A stretch of DNA of 64,000 nt. It comes from [Clostridium] celerecrescens 18A (GTDB taxonomy: Bacteria > Bacillota > Clostridia > Lachnospirales > Lachnospiraceae). The notes under the pieces were generated by a model. The model was not told the origin of the DNA. It saw only the letters and a program-made list of their open reading frames with translations, and made no database searches. The stretch spans positions 5,134,001 through 5,198,000 of the forward strand of contig NZ_PGET01000001.1 of assembly GCF_002797975.1 (NCBI RefSeq), written 5' to 3'. Both the position numbers and the translations under genes were made by a program. Below, one piece after another: positions 59,709-64,000 of the stretch (its first letter is position 1; each line of letters starts with the position of its first letter).

Positions 59709-60457
59709 GGTATCAGACGAAAATATATGGTCATCGCGGAGCGAGCCAGTATGCGCCGGAAAATTCTATGGAAGCATTTCAGTTAGCTTACGATATGGGG
59801 GCAGATGGAATTGAATTTGATGTACAGATGACGAGGGATGGATATTTGGTAGTTACCCATGATGAGGAGATAAGCAGAGTATCTGATGGTATAGGATATG
59901 TGAAAGACTATTCCCTGGAAGAGCTAAGGGGGGTTCAATTCAACAAGACACACCCGGAATACGAGGGGGTTCAAATTCCTTTGCTGGAGGAAGTATTGGA
60001 ACAGTTTGTACATAAAAGGTCTAAGGCGGATAATGAATTTTTATTTAATATAGAATTGAAGAATAACATATTTCCCTATGAGGGTATGGAAGAAAAAGTA
60101 TTAAAAATAGTAAAAGAAAAAAAAGTACTTGGAAGAACATTATTTTCTTCTTTTTCACATGCGTCTATGTTGAAGCTTCGAGAAATAGAAGAGACGGCAA
60201 AGGTGGCTTTTCTTTATTGTGACGGTATCATAGATATTGGAAATTATGCAGAGAAGTACAAAATAAATACGGTTCATCCTGCATGGTACCTTTTGAATAG
60301 GAAAGATACCATTGAGGTGCTTCACGAAAGAGGAATCGAGATAAATATTTGGACTGTAAACAGCGGAAAAGAAATACGGCGTTTCTGTGATATGGGTGTG
60401 AATGGAATCATTACCAACAAACCTGAATTGGGAAGTGAGATAAGGGATGATAAGTAA
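59705..60457 (+). CDS. Glycerophosphodiester phosphodiesterase
   Basis: 250 residues of the GDPD TIM-barrel family, which cleaves glycerophosphodiesters to glycerol 3-phosphate and an alcohol. Catalytic features: YGHRGASQYAPENS with the first histidine and arginine, EFDVQMTRDG with metal-binding acids, and VTHDEEI with the second histidine. No signal peptide, so it acts inside the cell. It overlaps the fusion gene by 4 bases. In this setting it may supply glycerol phosphate or trim a phosphodiester-linked product. Confidence 0.88.
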   Translation: MRYQTKIYGHRGASQYAPENSMEAFQLAYDMGADGIEFDVQMTRDGYLVVTHDEEISRVSDGIGYVKDYSLEELRGVQFNKTHPEYEGVQIPLLEEVLEQFVHKRSKADNEFLFNIELKNNIFPYEGMEEKVLKIVKEKKVLGRTLFSSFSHASMLKLREIEETAKVAFLYCDGIIDIGNYAEKYKINTVHPAWYLLNRKDTIEVLHERGIEINIWTVNSGKEIRRFCDMGVNGIITNKPELGSEIRDDK

Positions 60458-60839
60458 TTTATAGGAGGAGTGCTTGCTTTTAATATAATGGTTTAATTTT
60501 GTTGGAGTAGTCGACTAAGTAACAGATCGGGAAAATTACCATTTATAAGACTTTGGCGGGAATATATAGCCCAATGGATGCCGAGATGAGAGTATTAAAA
60601 GGTATGCTAATTTAAAAGTCAGCATAAGACTGTATTTGGATCATTGAAAATATGAAAATAATTTGGTTTGTAATTATAATGAATGGGATTCTAGAATGAT
60701 AGATATAGAAAAGGTGCATAGCGTGTTTTGATAGAAGCGTAAATTGAATTGTAAAAATAGCGGGAATGACATTGAAATGCAGGAACACCGCATTGGAAGT
60801 ATATAGATTTTTAGACATGAAGAGAGAGGAGTTCTAGGG
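60458..60839. other. AT-rich 382-base gap without a supported gene
   Basis: No frame with a ribosome site and recognisable product is found. One short in-frame stretch near 60550–60615 reads KTLAGIYSPMDAEMRVLKGM before a stop and could be a gene remnant. A break in the operon or a promoter for the next gene probably lies here. Confidence 0.5.
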
Positions 60840-62051
60840 GTGAAAAAATTAAGCAACGAAGAAAGATATATAAGAAAACGGAAAAGGAAATGCTATAGAA
60901 CGAATCTTTTCTATCATTTGCTTCGGCTTTTCCCTATTAATAAGAAAAAGATTGTTTTTACAACGTTTGAAGGAGATGGGGGATATTGTTGTAACCCTCG
61001 TTACATAGCGGAAGAGTTACTGAAAAAGAATGAAAAATTTGATATTATCTGGTTAATCAATAACATGAATAAGCAGTTCCCGGTTGGTATTAAAAAGGTG
61101 AAAAATAGTTTTTTCAATAGGGCGTATCACTTAACAACGGCAAAAGTCTGGATAGACAACAGCAGAAAGGCATTTGGTACAGCTAAAAGAAAAAAACAGC
61201 TTTATATACAGACATGGCACGCAGGGCTGGGATTCAAACCTGTGGGAAAATTTCGGGGGAACCTTTTTCCACATATAGCTTATTTAGTGAGCGAATATGA
61301 TTCAAAGCTTGCGGATTATGTCACTTCTAATTCCGAATGGTGTACGAAGTTATACCCTGAAATGCTTCTTTATAACGGAAATATTGTCAAGACGGGGTCA
61401 CCGCGCTGTGATATCTTTATCAACAGGAGAGAAGAAATATATAAGCACATACGAGAGTGCTACCATATTCCACAAGACATAAAAATAGTTTTGTTTGCAC
61501 CCACATTTAGAGGAGGAAGTCAGAAAGGAAAACGTCAGGTATTTACGGAGGAATCAACAATTGATTTTAGCCGGTTGGTAAATGCTCTGGAGCAGAAATT
61601 TGGGGGTATCTGGTTTGTGTTTCTGCGTCTGCATCCACAACTGGCAGCACATCTCAATCAGTTCCCATTAACAAATGGAGTAGAAAATATGATTGATGTG
61701 AGTCAGGCCGATGATATGAACGAACTGGCGGCGGCTTCTGATGTATTAATAACTGATTATTCCAGTTCAGCGTTTGATGTTATAAATATGTATATGCCTG
61801 TTTTCCTTTATGCGGATGATTTGGAGATATATACAGAGGAACGAGGTCGGCTGATGTGGGATATGTATTCTCTGCCATTTTCAGTGGCAAAGGATAATGA
61901 TGAATTGGTTGAAAATATAATGGGATTCGACAATGAGGAATATAGAAGGAAAATTGATGAGTTTTTGCAGGAACATGGAGTGGTAGAGGACGGACATGCC
62001 AGTGAGAGAGTTGTAGGCTTAATAGAGAGGTTTATAAACAAGGATAAATAA
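60840..62051 (+). CDS. CDP-glycerol glycerophosphotransferase family protein (TagF/TagB-like)
   Basis: 403 residues. The family transfers glycerol or ribitol phosphate from the CDP form onto a growing polymer or acceptor on the inner face of the membrane. Motifs: IVFTTFEGDGGYCCNPRYIAE, TWHAGLGFKPVGK, VLFAPTFRG, and the C-terminal ASDVLITDYSSSAFD with the family-invariant SDVxxTDYSS. The start is GTG at 60840, eight bases after GAGAGGAG. Its CDP-donor would come from the cytidylyltransferase fusion upstream, linking the two in one pathway. Confidence 0.87.
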   Translation: MKKLSNEERYIRKRKRKCYRTNLFYHLLRLFPINKKKIVFTTFEGDGGYCCNPRYIAEELLKKNEKFDIIWLINNMNKQFPVGIKKVKNSFFNRAYHLTTAKVWIDNSRKAFGTAKRKKQLYIQTWHAGLGFKPVGKFRGNLFPHIAYLVSEYDSKLADYVTSNSEWCTKLYPEMLLYNGNIVKTGSPRCDIFINRREEIYKHIRECYHIPQDIKIVLFAPTFRGGSQKGKRQVFTEESTIDFSRLVNALEQKFGGIWFVFLRLHPQLAAHLNQFPLTNGVENMIDVSQADDMNELAAASDVLITDYSSSAFDVINMYMPVFLYADDLEIYTEERGRLMWDMYSLPFSVAKDNDELVENIMGFDNEEYRRKIDEFLQEHGVVEDGHASERVVGLIERFINKDK

Positions 62052-62150
62052 AGATAAACCAGCGAGTGAGAAACTTGTAGTGTTAATAAGTTAATCTTTG
62101 ATGATGATTCAAATATGAAATAATCATTTTACATAATAAGGAGAGTGGCT

Positions 62151-63983
62151 ATGAATATTTTAGGAATATCAGCATTATATCATGATAGTGCAGCAGCCTT
62201 ATGCTGTGAAGGAGAAATACTTGCTGCGGTCCAGGAAGAACGCTTTACGAGGAAGAAGGCGGATTCGTCCATACCAATCAACGCAATACAGTATTGTTTG
62301 GCACAGATGAAGGGAGAATTAGATGCTGTTATATACTATGATAATCCATTGCTTACATTAGACAGGTGGTTGCAAAATTGTATTGCTGTAAGTCCTGATA
62401 GTGATAAAATCATACAAAAATCTTTTGAATCTATATATGGACAGAAAATATGGATACATGAATTATTAAAAGAGGCAATAGGCGATCTTGGAAAAAAAGG
62501 TAATCTTTTAGTTTGTGAACATCATATGTCTCATGCAGCTTCCGCATTTTATCCTTCTCCATTTGAAGATGCTGCCATTTTAACACTGGATGGTGTTGGC
62601 GAGTGGGCAACATCTACTATAGGATTAGGTAAAGGCAAGGAAATAACCATTTTGGAACAGATGAATTATCCTAATTCTCTAGGTCTTTTATATAGTGCTA
62701 TTACTTATTTTTGTGGTTTTAAGGTAAATTCAGGTGAGTATAAGCTAATGGGTCTGGCTCCATATGGAAATCCGATATATTATAATAAAATAATGGAAAA
62801 CCTAATTTCTATGAATGAAGACGGATCTTTTCAGCTTAATACGGAATATTTTTCATTTATGAAAGATGTAGTAATGACTGGAGAAGCTTTTGAAGAATTA
62901 TTTGAAATAAAACGACGTCAACCAGAAAGTATTATAACAAAGGAATATATGGATATAGCAGCCTCAATTCAAAAAGTAACGGAAGAAATTATCTTAAAAA
63001 TGGCTAGGTATGCAAAAAAATTAACTAGCTCAAAAAATCTAACGTTGGCTGGCGGTACCGCTTTAAATTGTGTAGCAAATGGAAAATTATTAAAGGAAAA
63101 GATTTTTGAAAATATATGGGTACAACCGGCTGCAGGAGATGCAGGAGGTGCTTTAGGTGCAGCACTAGTTGGTACTTATCAATATTTTGGTTTGGATAGA
63201 AAAGTAGATAAAATTGATAGTCAAAAAGGATCCTACTTAGGTCCAGACTATAAAAATGATGAAATTAAGAAATATTTAGACAAAAATACCATTTGTTATC
63301 ATTACATGGATAGCAAAAAATTGTTTGATTATACTGCTAAAGCATTGGTAGATGATAAAGTAATTGGTATATTTAACGGCAAGATGGAATTTGGACCGAG
63401 AGCTTTAGGGGCAAGAAGTATTATTGCTAATCCTATGTCAGAAAAAATGCAATCAAAATTAAATCTAAAAATAAAGTTTAGAGAATCATTTAGACCATTC
63501 GCCCCGGCAGTATTAGAAGAAAAAGTACAAGAATATTTTGAAATTGATGTGGCTAGCCCATATATGCTGTTTACGGCCCCGGTTGTAAATAAATTGAGAA
63601 AAAGAAAAAAGAATAATTTAGAAACAGAACTTATTAACTATGATAATAATATGTTGGGAATAATAAACCAAATACGTTCTACGATACCTGCTGTTACACA
63701 TGTGGATTATAGTGCAAGAATTCAGACTGTTTCAAAAAAAACAAATCCATTTTTCCATCAAATTATAACAGAATTCCAGAAGCTTACAGGTTGTGGTATG
63801 GTGGTTAATACCTCTTTTAATGTCAGAGGAGAGCCAATAGTATGTACTCCTCATGATGCTTTCAAATGTTTTATGCGGACAGATATGGATATTTTGGTTT
63901 TGGAAAACTTCGTTTTGATTAAGGAGGAACAGCCTGAATTTGAGGAAAAAGAAGATTGGAGGAGTATGTATGAGCTTGATTAG
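62151..63983 (+). CDS. NodU/CmcH-family O-carbamoyltransferase
   Basis: 610 residues of the NodU/CmcH/TobZ family, which transfers a carbamoyl group from carbamoyl phosphate to a hydroxyl of a sugar or antibiotic through a carbamoyl-adenylate. The N-terminal Kae1-like domain has GISALYHDSAAALC, EHHMSHAASAFYPSPF and LTLDGVGEWA; the C-terminal domain has FNGKMEFGPRALGARSI and NTSFNVRGEPIVCTP. The ATG at 62151 is seven bases after AAGGAG; a GTG two codons earlier is less likely. The gene is clearly more AT-rich than those at 1–45 kb, suggesting acquisition. It probably decorates the glycan. Confidence 0.9.
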   Translation: MNILGISALYHDSAAALCCEGEILAAVQEERFTRKKADSSIPINAIQYCLAQMKGELDAVIYYDNPLLTLDRWLQNCIAVSPDSDKIIQKSFESIYGQKIWIHELLKEAIGDLGKKGNLLVCEHHMSHAASAFYPSPFEDAAILTLDGVGEWATSTIGLGKGKEITILEQMNYPNSLGLLYSAITYFCGFKVNSGEYKLMGLAPYGNPIYYNKIMENLISMNEDGSFQLNTEYFSFMKDVVMTGEAFEELFEIKRRQPESIITKEYMDIAASIQKVTEEIILKMARYAKKLTSSKNLTLAGGTALNCVANGKLLKEKIFENIWVQPAAGDAGGALGAALVGTYQYFGLDRKVDKIDSQKGSYLGPDYKNDEIKKYLDKNTICYHYMDSKKLFDYTAKALVDDKVIGIFNGKMEFGPRALGARSIIANPMSEKMQSKLNLKIKFRESFRPFAPAVLEEKVQEYFEIDVASPYMLFTAPVVNKLRKRKKNNLETELINYDNNMLGIINQIRSTIPAVTHVDYSARIQTVSKKTNPFFHQIITEFQKLTGCGMVVNTSFNVRGEPIVCTPHDAFKCFMRTDMDILVLENFVLIKEEQPEFEEKEDWRSMYELD

Positions 63984-64000
63984 GAATAAAACAGAAATAC
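63970..64000 (+). CDS. Start of the next gene, cut by the window edge
   Basis: An ATG five bases after a strong GGAGGAG overlaps the carbamoyltransferase end by 14 bases and reads MSLIRNKTEI up to the window end. Coupled translation with the carbamoyltransferase is likely. Too short to assign. Confidence 0.5.
   Translation, partial: MSLIRNKTEI

Overview
The window reads as a chromosome segment of a spore-forming, motile, sugar-fermenting anaerobe of the class Clostridia. The best fit is the Lachnospiraceae, something like Lacrimispora or the Clostridium sphenoides/saccharolyticum group. Evidence for this is a spoIIM–xerD–apt run, the relA–MBL–hemZ–hisS–aspS housekeeping block, strong AGGAGG ribosome sites, some GTG/TTG starts, a flagellin gene, a BclA-like collagen protein and many carbohydrate operons. 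The genus is an inference. No rRNA, tRNA, CRISPR array or intact insertion sequence was seen. Almost all genes lie on the + strand.

Layout. 1–4.4 kb: an acid-sugar module (DUF1537 kinase cut by the window edge, PdxA2-type dehydrogenase, GntP permease, terminator, DeoR regulator). 4.4–8.3 kb: proC, a NUDIX hydrolase, spoIIM, xerD and apt. 8.6–10.8 kb: a GltA-like flavoprotein and an AEC transporter. 11.3–18.4 kb: a YibE/F membrane protein and a 1,924-residue secreted multidomain PHP-type metallohydrolase, bounded on both sides by near-identical terminator hairpins. 18.6–29.7 kb: one long operon behind a consensus promoter with an overlapping palindrome. It holds an ABC sugar importer, a BadF-type amino-sugar kinase, a ROK kinase, a GH4 phospho-glycosidase, a double GNAT protein, a PIG-L protein, a NamZ-like exo-muramidase and a NagZ-like hexosaminidase. 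I read it as salvage of cell-wall or chitin amino-sugar oligosaccharides. 29.8–30.3 kb: remains of a small frameshifted lipoprotein gene on the − strand. 30.4–39.3 kb: add, relA, an MBL hydrolase, hemZ, hisS and aspS.

39.5–43.2 kb: a LysM-containing 5'-nucleotidase, a GNAT protein, a CDP-alcohol phosphatidyltransferase and a DinB-like gene that looks truncated beside a hairpin-rich repeat. 43.4–48.7 kb: two tandem paralogous glycosyltransferases directly upstream of a 976-residue collagen-like (Gly-Pro-Thr) protein, resembling the arrangement of clostridial spore-surface BclA glycoproteins. 48.9–49.4 kb: a degraded chemotaxis-receptor pseudogene. 49.6–52.9 kb: kduI and an OmpR-type two-component system.

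53.0–64.0 kb: a YjfB-like motility protein behind a SigD-like −10 box, then flagellin with a CsrA-type hairpin in its leader. Downstream is a surface-glycan cluster: a glycosyltransferase, two TIM-barrel epimerase/isomerases, a fused TagD-like cytidylyltransferase/Gfo-Idh-MocA oxidoreductase, a glycerophosphodiester phosphodiesterase, a TagF-like polyol-phosphate transferase and a NodU-type carbamoyltransferase. Together they suggest synthesis of a CDP-activated polyol or sugar and its transfer through phosphodiester bonds, possibly onto flagellin. This is the strongest candidate in the window for an undescribed system. From about 60.4 kb the DNA becomes visibly more AT-rich, consistent with transfer of the glycan genes.
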